Below are positions 18,320 through 27,650 of a DNA stretch of 64,000 nt, one piece after another. Below the pieces are notes generated by a model. It had not been told where the DNA came from. It saw only the letters and a program-made list of their open reading frames with translations, and made no database searches. Each line of letters begins with the position of its first letter. Within the stretch, counting starts at the first letter, position 1. Source of the DNA: Alcaligenes ammonioxydans (lineage in GTDB: Bacteria; Pseudomonadota; Gammaproteobacteria; Burkholderiales; Burkholderiaceae_B). The translations under genes and the position numbers were made by a program. Location of the stretch: positions 3,534,001 through 3,598,000 of the forward strand of contig NZ_CP049362.1 in assembly GCF_019343455.1 (NCBI RefSeq), read 5' to 3'.

Positions 18320-18526
18320 TCAAGCCAAGGGTACGCCAGTGCTTTCAATCCAGCCCAGATAATGGGCCAGCAAGACAAACAGGAACAGGGCCACGGACAA
18401 ACCCACACGCCAGGTCAGGGCATAAGCCATACGACTGGAATTGCCCCGGTCCCGCATCAGGTACACCAAGGCAGACCCCAACGAAACAATAATCCCCAGA
18501 AACACGATCAGGACTAGCACACGCAT
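18320..18526 (-). CDS. Twin transmembrane protein (DUF2909)
   Basis: A 68-residue protein made of two hydrophobic helices (about 1-24 and 38-60) with a short basic loop (RDRGNSSRMAYALTWRV). This arrangement fits the DUF2909 family, which is commonly encoded beside surf1 in betaproteobacterial oxidase clusters. Its function is not known. It is transcribed against its neighbours, and its 5' end faces surf1. Confidence 0.8.
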   Translation of the reverse strand: MRVLVLIVFLGIIVSLGSALVYLMRDRGNSSRMAYALTWRVGLSVALFLFVLLAHYLGWIESTGVPLA

Positions 18527-18554
18527 TACGTCTCCCCCGCTTCAGGTTGAATGG

Positions 18555-19337
18555 ATGTCCAGCAACAATTCTCGTTCTTCTTCGACTCGTCCTCTGCTTG
18601 CCCTGCTCTGTCTGGGTTTGCTGATGCTGCTGTTCATGAACCTGGGACGCTGGCAATTGAGCCGCGCACAGGAGCGTCAAAACCTGGCACAACAAATCGC
18701 TCAAGGCCGCCAGCAAGCCCCTTTGCACATCGATTCCAAAGCCAGCCTGGACAAAGGCGCTTTGTGGCAGTCGGTCGCCGTGCACGGCTCCTGGCGCAGT
18801 GAGTTAACTGTACTCCTGGATAATCGCAATTTCAAAGGTAAGCCGGGCTACTGGGTAGCGACTCCTTTTGTACTGGATGAAGGCGATCTGACGGGCTCCA
18901 GTCTGCTGGTGCTACGCGGATGGCTGCCGCGCGAACCTGGTCAAGCCCCCGAGGTCCCACCTGCCCCCACTGGCTCCCAAACCATTGTCGGCGAACTGCT
19001 GGAACGAGTGCCGCGTCTGTTCGAATTGGGCAACAGCCCCCTGCCCGAGCAGTTGCCCACCTCGTCGCGCACACCACCTGTCGTGCAAAACCTGAGCCTG
19101 GAGCAGTTGCGCAGCCGCATTGACGTGCCGTTGCTGCCGCGTGTACTGGCCCAGACCGCGCCCGCCTCCTCGCTGCAAACCCAATGGCCCGACCCCAATA
19201 TCGATTTTGAGAAAAACCGCGGCTACGCCCTGCAATGGTTCGGCTTTGCCCTGATTGCCCTGTGTGCCTGGATCGGTGTAGCGTGGAAATGGCTGCGACG
19301 CTCCAGGCCCCATTTCGCCTCTACAAGGAAGACCTGA
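18555..19337 (+). CDS. surf1: SURF1 family oxidase assembly protein
   Basis: Helps insert haem a into subunit I. The 260-residue protein has an N-terminal helix (LLALLCLGLLMLLFMNLGRW) and a second near the C-terminus (LQWFGFALIALCAWIGVAW). Between them is a periplasmic domain with the family's GYWVATPF and LVLRGWLPR elements. The start at 18555 is chosen because the open frame upstream (from 18441) lies antisense to the DUF2909 gene and has no homology. The next gene starts one base after its stop. Confidence 0.9.
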   Translation: MSSNNSRSSSTRPLLALLCLGLLMLLFMNLGRWQLSRAQERQNLAQQIAQGRQQAPLHIDSKASLDKGALWQSVAVHGSWRSELTVLLDNRNFKGKPGYWVATPFVLDEGDLTGSSLLVLRGWLPREPGQAPEVPPAPTGSQTIVGELLERVPRLFELGNSPLPEQLPTSSRTPPVVQNLSLEQLRSRIDVPLLPRVLAQTAPASSLQTQWPDPNIDFEKNRGYALQWFGFALIALCAWIGVAWKWLRRSRPHFASTRKT

Positions 19338-19338
19338 C

Positions 19339-19968
19339 GTGGACACGACTCAAGCCCCTGCCCGCCCGCGTTCCCTGACTCCGCTGTACCTGCTGCTGGC
19401 GGTCAGCCTGGCACCCGTGCTGTTTGCACTGGCCGCCTATTACATTCCGGCCTTGGGACTGCGACCCGCTGAAAGCAATGCCTATGGTCAGTTGATCGAG
19501 CCACAACGCAGCGTGCCTGCGCAAGCCTTATTGCCGCTGCAGACGCTGGATGGTCAGGCCTTTGATCTGCAATCGCTGCGCGGCCGCTGGGTGCTGGTCA
19601 GTGCCGATGAAAGCGCCTGTCCCGAAAGTTGCGTGCGCAAGCTGTTCATCCTGCGCAACTCCCACGCCAGCCAGGGCAAGAACGTGGATCGCCTGGCCCG
19701 CGTCTGGTTTGTGACCGACTCCGGCCAACCCTCCGAGCAAATTCTGGAGGCTTATAAAGGCACCCACATGCTGCGGGCCGACCCACAGCAACTGGCCCCG
19801 TTTCTGGCACCTGGCGCCCCAGGCCAGGCCCCCGAGCAAGCCGTCAAAAACGGCATGTGGATCATCGACCCCAATGGCAACCTGATGATGGCCTTTCCCG
19901 GTGATGCCGACCCACTCAAGGTTCGTACCGATATACGCAAACTGCTGAACAATTCACGCATCGGATAA
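19339..19968 (+). CDS. SCO-like thioredoxin-fold membrane protein
   Basis: A 209-residue protein with an N-terminal membrane helix (about 15-35) and a periplasmic thioredoxin-like domain. Its CPESCVRK motif matches the CxxxC copper-binding pair of SCO proteins, and GRWVLVSADESACPESC occupies the usual position. The family is conserved between surf1 and ctaA in betaproteobacteria, where it probably helps build the copper centres. It starts with GTG one base after surf1. The distal SCO His ligand is not obvious, so it may act as a thiol-disulfide protein. Confidence 0.75.
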   Translation: MDTTQAPARPRSLTPLYLLLAVSLAPVLFALAAYYIPALGLRPAESNAYGQLIEPQRSVPAQALLPLQTLDGQAFDLQSLRGRWVLVSADESACPESCVRKLFILRNSHASQGKNVDRLARVWFVTDSGQPSEQILEAYKGTHMLRADPQQLAPFLAPGAPGQAPEQAVKNGMWIIDPNGNLMMAFPGDADPLKVRTDIRKLLNNSRIG

Positions 19969-19972
19969 ACGC

Positions 19973-21046
19973 ATGACCGATATCCGCCATCGCTACCGCA
20001 AGCTGGTCTACCTGACCTGGTTTCTGACCCTGGACCTGATCATGTTCGGCGCCTTTGTGCGCCTGACCGATTCCGGCCTGGGCTGCCCGGACTGGCCTGG
20101 CTGCTATGGCAAGCTCACGCCGCTGGGCGCAGGTGCACATATCGAACAAGCTTATCAAGCCATGCCCTATGGCCCAGTCAGCTGGGGCAAGGCGTGGATC
20201 GAGATGATTCACCGTTATGTGGGCGCGGCCTTGGGCATGCTGATTATTGCCATCGTCTGGATGGCTTGGCGACATCGTCACGCCCTGGGGCACTCCGCCC
20301 GGCTGGCTCTGTTCACCTTGCTGGCGGTGTGCGTGCAAGGAGCATTTGGCGCCTGGACGGTTACCCACAAGCTAATGCCCCTTATCGTCACCACCCATTT
20401 GCTGGGCGGCATGAGCGTACTGGCCTTGATGACCTGGCTGGCTGCCCGCGAGAATCCTGGCCCACCTGTCTTGTTGTCCACCCGTCGTTGGCGACCCTGG
20501 CTGATCGGTGCCTTTCTCCTTCTGACCATTCAGATTGGGCTGGGCGGCTGGGTCAGCACCAATTACGCGGCACTGGCCTGCATGGACTTTCCGCAATGCC
20601 ACGGCCAATGGATTCCCGACATGGACCTGCACGGCGGATTTTCACTGTTTCGTGCGCTGGGCGAGCTGCCATCCGGTGAAATGATTTCCCAGGCCGCACT
20701 GACTGCCATTCACTGGGTTCATCGCAATATGGCCTTTCTTGTCTTTCTGATTCTGGGATCGGTCGCCTGGAAATTGCGCGCCGATCCTGTCTTGCGTCGC
20801 CCCGCCACCGGGGTGCTGTTGCTCTTGCTGGCCCAGCTCGTCACGGGGTTAACCACGATCTTTTTTCAATGGCCTCTTTTGATTGCCGTCCTGCATAATG
20901 GGGGAGCTGCCGGTCTCGTTTTATGCTGCGTCACCCTGTTGGTACGGCTTTCCCGCAAGTCGACTGTCCCCCAAGGAATACAGTATGACAAACACCGCCA
21001 CCCTGGCTCCCGCCTCGCTCCTGCGCCAATATCTGGTACTGACTAA
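19973..21046 (+). CDS. ctaA: Haem A synthase (COX15/CtaA)
   Basis: Oxidises the methyl group of haem O to make haem A. It is 357 residues with about eight membrane helices. Conserved elements include [20 protein letters not shown], the haem-ligand His in EMIHRYVGA and THLLGG, and the second-half HWVHRNMAF. Its last 62 bases overlap the start of ctaB in another frame, which makes its C-terminal tail longer than usual and of unusual composition (from about residue 337). It forms a haem O/A pathway pair with ctaB. Confidence 0.93.
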   Translation: MTDIRHRYRKLVYLTWFLTLDLIMFGAFVRLTDSGLGCPDWPGCYGKLTPLGAGAHIEQAYQAMPYGPVSWGKAWIEMIHRYVGAALGMLIIAIVWMAWRHRHALGHSARLALFTLLAVCVQGAFGAWTVTHKLMPLIVTTHLLGGMSVLALMTWLAARENPGPPVLLSTRRWRPWLIGAFLLLTIQIGLGGWVSTNYAALACMDFPQCHGQWIPDMDLHGGFSLFRALGELPSGEMISQAALTAIHWVHRNMAFLVFLILGSVAWKLRADPVLRRPATGVLLLLLAQLVTGLTTIFFQWPLLIAVLHNGGAAGLVLCCVTLLVRLSRKSTVPQGIQYDKHRHPGSRLAPAPISGTD

Positions 21047-21878
21047 ACCGCGCGTCACCCAGTTGGCTGTTTTCTGTGCCGTTATCGGCATGTTTCTGGC
21101 TGCTCCCGGCCTGCCCGATCCCGGCACAGTCGTAGCCGGCACACTGGGCATATGGATGTTGGCTGCCGCCGCCTTTGCCATCAACTGCCTGATCGAAAGC
21201 CAGATTGATGCCCGCATGCTGCGCACTGCCCGTCGCGGTACTGCCCGCGGCACCATTACCCCACCTCAAGTCCTGGCCATGTCCGGTTTGCTGGGTGGCA
21301 TAGGCATGCTGGTGCTGTATTACTGGGTGAATCCGCTGACCATGTGGCTGACCTTGGCCACCTTCATCGGTTACGCGGTGATTTATACCGTGATCCTCAA
21401 ACCCCTGACCCCACAAAACATCGTGATCGGCGGTTTGTCCGGTGCCATGCCCCCCGCTCTGGGGTGGGCAGCGATTGCCAACGCCGTACCGGCAGAAGCC
21501 TGGCTGCTGGTGCTGATTATCTTCATCTGGACGCCCCCCCACTTCTGGGCATTGGCCTTGTATCGCCAGCACGACTACCAGCGTTCGGGGCTGCCCATGC
21601 TGCCCGTCACCCACGGCAAGACTTTTACGACGCTGCATGTGCTGCTCTACAGCTACATCCTGATGGCCTCCAGCCTGCTGCCCTTCGTCATCCGCATGAG
21701 CGGCGTGCTGTATCTGGTGGCTGCCATCGTGCTGGGCGCACGTTTCATTCAATATGCCCATCAACTGCACCGCAACTACAGCGATGAACTGTCCCGCAAG
21801 CTGTTCCGCTTCTCCATTATTTATCTGGCGGTTCTGTTTGGGGCCTTGCTGATAGATCATTGGGTGCGGCTTATTTAA
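20985..21878 (+). CDS. ctaB: Protohaem IX farnesyltransferase (haem O synthase)
   Basis: A UbiA-family prenyltransferase that converts haem B to haem O. It has 297 residues and eight to nine membrane helices. The prenyl-diphosphate motifs are [18 protein letters not shown] and [12 protein letters not shown], followed by [15 protein letters not shown]. The ATG at 20985 is chosen for the AAGGAA site and the normal family N-terminus ([15 protein letters not shown]). It is the last gene of the operon and is followed by a strong terminator. In many relatives a Sco1 gene follows; here there is none. Confidence 0.96.
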   Translation: MTNTATLAPASLLRQYLVLTKPRVTQLAVFCAVIGMFLAAPGLPDPGTVVAGTLGIWMLAAAAFAINCLIESQIDARMLRTARRGTARGTITPPQVLAMSGLLGGIGMLVLYYWVNPLTMWLTLATFIGYAVIYTVILKPLTPQNIVIGGLSGAMPPALGWAAIANAVPAEAWLLVLIIFIWTPPHFWALALYRQHDYQRSGLPMLPVTHGKTFTTLHVLLYSYILMASSLLPFVIRMSGVLYLVAAIVLGARFIQYAHQLHRNYSDELSRKLFRFSIIYLAVLFGALLIDHWVRLI

Positions 21879-21887
21879 CCGTCCGCC

Positions 21888-21920
21888 AAAAAAACGGGTC
21901 ACAGCAGACCCGTTTTTTTT
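21888..21920. terminator. Bidirectional Rho-independent terminator
   Basis: The stem AACGGGTC/GACCCGTT has seven or more A on the left and eight T on the right. It sits between the convergent ctaB and antiporter genes and can serve both. Confidence 0.92.
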
Positions 21921-21923
21921 CGA

Positions 21924-24533
21924 CTAGGCTTCTACTGTCCGTTCCCAATCAGGTGGCAAGGGCGGGCCCACAAAGTTTTCTGCCTCGCTCAAGGCATGCG
22001 CCAAACCAAACAAGGGTGGCAATTCTTCGTGCTGACGCTGGCCGGACTCGAATTCCTGCCAGACCTGATACGCGCGTTGGCGCTGTCGCACCACGGCCTC
22101 GATCTTTTCACTGAAGATGGGATCTTTGCCACGCAAGGTATCGAAATCACGCTCGGTCAGCATCAGCAGGCGGCTATAGCCCAGGGAGCGCACTTCACCA
22201 ACGTGGTCGCTGTGCTCCACAACATTGACCTCACCAATCGTCTGCCCTGTCCCCAGTTCCACCAGGCTGCCATCAGGCAAGGTCAACTCCAGCGCCCCGG
22301 ACGCCACAAAGAACATGGCACGCATGCCGCCATAGCGCAAATGGATCTTTTGATCTGGCAGCGCCAGACGTGGACGCAAGCGTCGAGCCAGCTCTTTTTT
22401 GGCTTGCTCGGAGATGCCGTCGAACATGGGCACCTGCGCAATCAGCTCCATGGCGCTCATGGTCATGTCCAGAGTGGGACGCTCATCCAGATAGCGCCAG
22501 CGTTGCGTAATCTGTTTGACCAGATCCGCATACATCTCGCTGGTAATCAGGGAATGCGACAGCATGGTGCGATAGTGCGCCCGCTCTTGCGAGGCTGCCA
22601 CACGCGCCAGATAGGATTCCTGCAACCATTGCGCAAACACCGGGTATTGCAGGGTCAGGGAGTGCAGGGCCTCTTCCAGCTGAGACAAACGTAACTTATG
22701 GGCCTGCACAATCGTACCGGTCGCCTGTTTTCCCAATAAGGGCGCCAATTCAGTCTCGGCAAAACGAATCAGACGCTGCGCAACCGAGCGTTTGGCGATC
22801 AGATTGGAGAAGCGTTTATCCAGTTCGCGTACCAGCCAGCCTTGCAAACCAAACAGATAATGCAGACGCAAAGCGGTACGAAAACCACGCGAATAACGCA
22901 GGTCTGTTGCAATCGCCGCCTCAAAACCGGCCAAACCGGCCAGCCTCACTGTATCGTTCATGCGTTCGGCCCGGCTCAATAGGGCCTCGGCTGTTTTCCA
23001 ATCCACAATCTGCGATTTCAGCAGCTCGTAAAACAGCTCCACCTCGCGGGCCGATAAAATCGCCATGCCCATTTTGATTTTCTGTGCCTCGGTCAGGCTT
23101 TGAATCTGGCCCGACGCCACACCGGCCTGACTGGCCTCAAAAACCGTACAAAGGCGCTCGATCACTTGTGGCTTGATCTGCTCTTGCCGCCCCAGTTCCT
23201 CGGTCTTGTCGCGCAGCTCTTCCAGCGCCAGACTCACCGCCTGATCGCGCAAATGGCGCTCCAGCGGTGTCAACTGATTCAAACCCAAACGACGAATCAA
23301 GGGCCGCAAGCTGATCCCGTTCACAAACAGGGTCAGCAGCACAAAGCCCGTGGTGGCCACACCGATGAACTGGCGCACATCATGCGGAATGGCGTGTTGT
23401 TCCGTAACCGCCAAGGCCAGCGCCAGGGAGACTGCTCCGCGCAGCCCGCCCCATAAAATCACCACCCGGTAAGGTCGACTGACCCGAGTGCCAAAGCGAG
23501 TACGGCCCAACAGAGGCAGCACGCCAAACACCATCGCAGCACGTGCCAGAAGCGTCACCCCAAACAGCAATACAACCAGACCAATCTGCATCCAGGTGAT
23601 TTCTGCCATCAGGCGCGGAATCAACATGGCGGCGAACAGAAAGATCAGGGAATTGGCCAGAAACCCCATCTGGGTCCAGGAGCTGCTTAACAGTTCGAAA
23701 GTCGCGGGCGACATGCGGGTACGACCCGTGGAACCCACCACCAAACCGGAAATGACGGTAGCGACCACTCCCGACACACCCAGATAGTGTTCGGATACAA
23801 AAAAGGCCAGGTACGCCAAGGCAATGGTCAGGGTTACTTCAGCAGCGGGCCAACCCCGCAAGAGCACAAACAGACCACTGGCCAGCCGTCCCATTAAGAA
23901 GCCCGAGATCCCCCCACCCAGAAAACTGAACAGGAAGCTGCCCAGCACCGTACTACCACTTAACTCACCACCTCCGGTCAGCACCGCCAGCAGCACGGAA
24001 TACAGAGCAATGGAAGCGGCGTCGTTAAACAGGGCCTCCCCTTCGACCAGCGTGGACAACCGTTTGGGTGCGCCCACTTCACGGAAGATGCCCACCACGG
24101 CGACAGGGTCTGTCGTGGCCACAATCGCGCCCAACATCAAACAGACTACCAGTCCATAAGACGACGCCGCGTTCAAGGCGTAACCCACGGCAAAGGTACA
24201 GACCACCACGGCCACAATTGCCATCATCAAAATAGCACCGATATCATCGAGCAAGCGGCGCAAGTTCATGGCCAGCGATGTCTCGAACAACAAGATGGGC
24301 AAAAAGGCGTATAGAAAGGTCTCGGACGAGATGTCGAAGGCCTGCAGGGTATTGAGAAAGTCCGACACCATCTTGGGCGCCCAGGCATGCAAATGCAGCA
24401 GGATGCCCAGCGCAAAGCCGATCAAGGCCAGTAGTACGGAATACGGTAGTCGCAGGCGTCCAGCCAAAGGCGGCATAAAGGCGACCAATCCCAACAGGCC
24501 TGCCAGTCCAAAAACAAACTGCCCAATGTGCAT
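21924..24533 (-). CDS. CPA1-family Na+/H+ antiporter with cyclic-nucleotide-binding domain
   Basis: An 869-residue protein. The first 420 residues form a CPA1 exchanger with about twelve helices (LFEGEA-like LVEGEALFNDAASIALY, with the ND acidic pair, and ILWGGLRGAVSLALAL). A long helical cytoplasmic region follows (about 430-700), then a cNMP-binding beta-barrel (about 720-840: MFFVASGALELTLPDG). Plant SOS1-like and some bacterial exchangers share this layout. It likely exports Na+ for H+ and is gated by its cytosolic domain. The start at 24533 has an AAAGGA site; an upstream in-frame ATG at 24584 is less likely. Confidence 0.87.
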   Translation of the reverse strand: MHIGQFVFGLAGLLGLVAFMPPLAGRLRLPYSVLLALIGFALGILLHLHAWAPKMVSDFLNTLQAFDISSETFLYAFLPILLFETSLAMNLRRLLDDIGAILMMAIVAVVVCTFAVGYALNAASSYGLVVCLMLGAIVATTDPVAVVGIFREVGAPKRLSTLVEGEALFNDAASIALYSVLLAVLTGGGELSGSTVLGSFLFSFLGGGISGFLMGRLASGLFVLLRGWPAAEVTLTIALAYLAFFVSEHYLGVSGVVATVISGLVVGSTGRTRMSPATFELLSSSWTQMGFLANSLIFLFAAMLIPRLMAEITWMQIGLVVLLFGVTLLARAAMVFGVLPLLGRTRFGTRVSRPYRVVILWGGLRGAVSLALALAVTEQHAIPHDVRQFIGVATTGFVLLTLFVNGISLRPLIRRLGLNQLTPLERHLRDQAVSLALEELRDKTEELGRQEQIKPQVIERLCTVFEASQAGVASGQIQSLTEAQKIKMGMAILSAREVELFYELLKSQIVDWKTAEALLSRAERMNDTVRLAGLAGFEAAIATDLRYSRGFRTALRLHYLFGLQGWLVRELDKRFSNLIAKRSVAQRLIRFAETELAPLLGKQATGTIVQAHKLRLSQLEEALHSLTLQYPVFAQWLQESYLARVAASQERAHYRTMLSHSLITSEMYADLVKQITQRWRYLDERPTLDMTMSAMELIAQVPMFDGISEQAKKELARRLRPRLALPDQKIHLRYGGMRAMFFVASGALELTLPDGSLVELGTGQTIGEVNVVEHSDHVGEVRSLGYSRLLMLTERDFDTLRGKDPIFSEKIEAVVRQRQRAYQVWQEFESGQRQHEELPPLFGLAHALSEAENFVGPPLPPDWERTVEA

Positions 24534-24804
24534 CGCGACATCCTTTGTCATCGGCATTGACCCGATTGGCATGTGCCTACGCATTCAGACATGGGCAAGC
24601 CAGATCGGCACGGAAAATCCCCCCGCTTTCCGCAGGAATCAGAATAGCGCTTTTTCCCCGGCCCACAGCCGCCAAATTATCTTTTTCTCGCAAAATTTAC
24701 GTTTTTTGGCCTGTGCCGGGGCACACACTCATCCGTAAAGCGGCAACTCAAAACCTGCGCAAGCGCAAATTCGCCCCTGACATAACTGGTTATACTTTCG
24801 CATC

Positions 24805-25242
24805 ATGAGTTTTCCGCGCTCCTTCCTCGCCGCCCATGCCTGGCCCCATCGACTGGGCCTGTGTCTGTTGCTGCTGGCTGTGGTGTTGCGCGGAGTCGTA
24901 CCAACCGGCTATATGCCTAAACAGGGCGATCAAGGCTATGCCCTGGCCTTTTGTCTGCCTTCCGGACAGAGCCTGCCACCTGAAATGGCGCAACACTGGG
25001 CCGCCCTGTTAGGCGAGGACGCCACAGCGCACTCCGATCAGGCCACCACCAGCGCCACCTGCCCATTCTGCGTCATGCTGCAAGCGGCTCTGACACCCGC
25101 GCCTGTCGCGCTCGTGACGCCCTTGAGCCTGGGCCATTTCCGGCCCTTGTTGCTTCCGGCACTCCACCCGGCCCTGGCCCAAACCTTTATTCGCGGCCCA
25201 CCCGTGGGGCCACGCGCTCCTCCCTTCCTTCTTCCTGCCTGA
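24805..25242 (+). CDS. DUF2946 family protein
   Basis: A 145-residue exported or membrane-anchored protein. An N-terminal hydrophobic helix (LGLCLLLLAVVLRGVVPTGY) is followed by the family motif YMP and a CPFC pair near residue 90. The tail is proline-rich. DUF2946 genes are commonly found just before TonB-dependent copper receptors, as here, and are thought to belong to copper handling. The cysteine pair suggests metal or redox binding. It is followed by the receptor gene after about 100 bases. Confidence 0.8.
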   Translation: MSFPRSFLAAHAWPHRLGLCLLLLAVVLRGVVPTGYMPKQGDQGYALAFCLPSGQSLPPEMAQHWAALLGEDATAHSDQATTSATCPFCVMLQAALTPAPVALVTPLSLGHFRPLLLPALHPALAQTFIRGPPVGPRAPPFLLPA

Positions 25243-25340
25243 TTCCTCGCGTTCGGCGCTGCCGCTACGCTTTCTCTGCCCTGCAGCTCTCGACCAAGCG
25301 GGTATGCCGCTGGACGATGGCTGCGCTTTGGAATTTAGTC

Positions 25341-27392
25341 ATGAAGAACCTAGTAAGCCCCGGCCTGATCCGCGCCGGTGTTCTGGCCTGCCTGCCCTCT
25401 ATGGCCCTGGCCCAAGCCACCGTTATTGAACAACTGAGCCCCATTGTGGTGACAGGTGTGGCCCCCGAGTCGCCCCTGCAATTTAGTACCAACCCCAAGC
25501 TGCCCCGCCTGCCCTTGCCGGCCAGCGACGGCACCGACTACCTGAAAACAATTCCGGGTTTTGCCGCCATCCGCAATGGCGGCAGCAATGGTGATCCAGT
25601 ACTGCGCGGCATGTTTGGCTCGCGTCTGAACATACTGACCAACGGCAGCGCCATGCCCGGTGCCTGCCCGTCCCGGATGGATGCGCCTACCTCCTACATT
25701 TCGCCCCAGTCCTTTGATGAGCTGACCATCATCAAAGGCCCACAAAGCGTACGCTGGGGGCCGGGCGCTTCTGCCGGAACGATACGTTTCGAGCGCACAG
25801 CACCCGGTTTCACCGAGAACGATGCCACGCTGGAAGCCAGCCTGCTAGGCGGGTCGGCAGGACGCCACGCCGGAAACGTGGATTTCGCGGCCGGCAATGC
25901 CTCTTACTATGCCCGCCTGACCGCCAACCAGGACCGCGCGCAGGACTACAAGGATGGGGACGGCGAGCGCGTCCCCTCACGCTGGAAAAAATGGAATACC
26001 GATGTCGCCATTGGGTTGACACCCGATAGCGACACTTTACTGGAGCTTAGCGCCGGTACGGGCGACGGGTATGCCCGCTACGCAGGACGTGGCATGGACG
26101 GCACGAAGTTCAAGCGCGAAAACCTGGGGCTACGCTTCAAGAAAGAGATGCAGGAAGGGGCTGTGCGCCAGGTGGAGGCCCAGCTCTACTACAACTACGC
26201 CGATCACGTTATGGACAACTATGAGCTGCGCCCCTTCAAACCCAGCGCTGGCATGTCCATGCCCATGGCCTCCAACGTGGATCGCCTGACCTGGGGCGGA
26301 CGCATCAGTGTGGATTGGGCGTTACGCGACGATTTGACCCTGACGACCGGTACCGATGTGATGCGCAGCCGCCATCGCAAGCGCAGCGGTATGGGTATGC
26401 AGGATTACCGTGATCAGGATTGGATAAAAGATGCGGAGTTCGACAATATCGGCCTCTTTACCGAGGCGCGTTGGGATCTGAACGATAACAGTCGTCTGAT
26501 TGGTGGCGCACGTCTGGACTGGGCCAGCGCCCGGGACCTGCGTCCCAGTCTGGGCAGCGGCATGATGAGCAAGCCCAACCCCGGTGCCAACGAACGTCGC
26601 AAAGAAACCCTGCCCAGCGCCTTTATACGTATTGAGCATGATCTGCCAAGCCTGCCCTTGAGCCTGTACGCCGGTATCGGCCATGTACAGCGCATGCCAG
26701 ACTACTGGGAGCTCATTTCTCCAGCCAGCGGCCCACAGGGAAGTCCCAGCGCCTTCCTGGGCATTCAACCAGAAAAAACCACGCAACTGGATATTGGCGC
26801 ACAGTACAAGGATGACACGGTCTCGGCCTGGGCCTCGGCTTACCTCGGCCAGATTCAGGACTACATCCTGTTCGACTACCTGCCTGGCGGCATGATGGGC
26901 AGAAAAACGCAGGCTCGCAACGTCAATGCTCGTATTATGGGTGGCGAATTGGGTGCCGACTGGAAAGTCTCCCCCAGTTGGACGCTGGGCAGCAGCCTGG
27001 CCTATGCCTGGGGCAGCAACCGCACAGACAGTCGGGCTCTGCCACAAATGCCCCCTCTGGATCTGCGTTTAACGGCGGACTATGTACACGGCCCTTGGTC
27101 TGCAGGCGGTATCTGGCGCATTGTGGCCAAGCAGACGCGCTACGCTCGAGATCAGGGAAATGTGGTTGGTTATGATTTCGGGCCTACCGGGGGATTTAGC
27201 ACGGTGTCGCTGTACGGAGGCTACAAAATCAACCGTAATCTGTCCCTGACAGCCGGTGTCGACAATCTGTTCAACAAAACCTATGGTGAACACTTGAATC
27301 TGGCCGGTAACAGCGGTTTTGGCTTTGGCGCCGCCACGCGCTTTAATGACCCTGGCCGCACCCTCTGGCTACGCGCAGCCCTGTCCTTCTAA
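25341..27392 (+). CDS. TonB-dependent copper receptor (OprC/NosA-like)
   Basis: A 683-residue outer-membrane receptor. It has a signal peptide ending at ALA near residue 24, a TonB box-like PIVVTG, and a plug domain with the copper-receptor signature LTNGSAMPGACPSRMDAPTS followed by FDELTIIKGPQSVRWGPGAS. A 22-strand barrel ends in an aromatic residue (LSF). The Cys and Met residues in the plug are those associated with copper binding in OprC. The start at 25341 is preferred because it opens the signal peptide directly. The partner gene is the DUF2946 gene upstream. Confidence 0.9.
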   Translation: MKNLVSPGLIRAGVLACLPSMALAQATVIEQLSPIVVTGVAPESPLQFSTNPKLPRLPLPASDGTDYLKTIPGFAAIRNGGSNGDPVLRGMFGSRLNILTNGSAMPGACPSRMDAPTSYISPQSFDELTIIKGPQSVRWGPGASAGTIRFERTAPGFTENDATLEASLLGGSAGRHAGNVDFAAGNASYYARLTANQDRAQDYKDGDGERVPSRWKKWNTDVAIGLTPDSDTLLELSAGTGDGYARYAGRGMDGTKFKRENLGLRFKKEMQEGAVRQVEAQLYYNYADHVMDNYELRPFKPSAGMSMPMASNVDRLTWGGRISVDWALRDDLTLTTGTDVMRSRHRKRSGMGMQDYRDQDWIKDAEFDNIGLFTEARWDLNDNSRLIGGARLDWASARDLRPSLGSGMMSKPNPGANERRKETLPSAFIRIEHDLPSLPLSLYAGIGHVQRMPDYWELISPASGPQGSPSAFLGIQPEKTTQLDIGAQYKDDTVSAWASAYLGQIQDYILFDYLPGGMMGRKTQARNVNARIMGGELGADWKVSPSWTLGSSLAYAWGSNRTDSRALPQMPPLDLRLTADYVHGPWSAGGIWRIVAKQTRYARDQGNVVGYDFGPTGGFSTVSLYGGYKINRNLSLTAGVDNLFNKTYGEHLNLAGNSGFGFGAATRFNDPGRTLWLRAALSF

Positions 27393-27410
27393 GCCTTCCG
27401 TATAAGCCCT

Positions 27411-27433
27411 AGCCGGGTCTGACCGACCCGGCT
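27411..27433 (+). terminator. Hairpin after the copper receptor gene
   Basis: An 8-bp stem AGCCGGGT/ACCCGGCT with a seven-base loop lies shortly after the receptor stop codon. There is no clear T-run, so it is only a probable terminator. Confidence 0.45.
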
Positions 27434-27458
27434 GGGCAAACGGCAGCAGCATCAGGAC

Positions 27459-27487
27459 AAAAAAAAGGGACACCTGGTCGGTGTCCC
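27459..27487 (-). terminator. Terminator of rpoH
   Basis: The stem GGGACACC/GGTGTCCC with a five-base loop is followed on the minus strand by eight T. It lies about 160 bases beyond the rpoH stop codon. Confidence 0.85.
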
Positions 27488-27650
27488 GTAAACATCCGCT
27501 TCAAAAGGGAGGGGAAGAGGAGAAGCCGAAGCGGACGTGCAAATGCCGATATGCGTAGGTGGCAAAAATCAGCAAATGTATTGTTTAGTCCGCGAAGATC
27601 AGCGTAAGTTCAGCCCTTTTCCCTGAAAAGTTGTAACTCTTTAAAACGGC

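Noticed and set aside
18441..18554. Longer N-terminus for SURF1
   Set aside because: This part lies antisense to the DUF2909 gene and is not hydrophobic or conserved; the ATG at 18555 directly precedes the membrane anchor.
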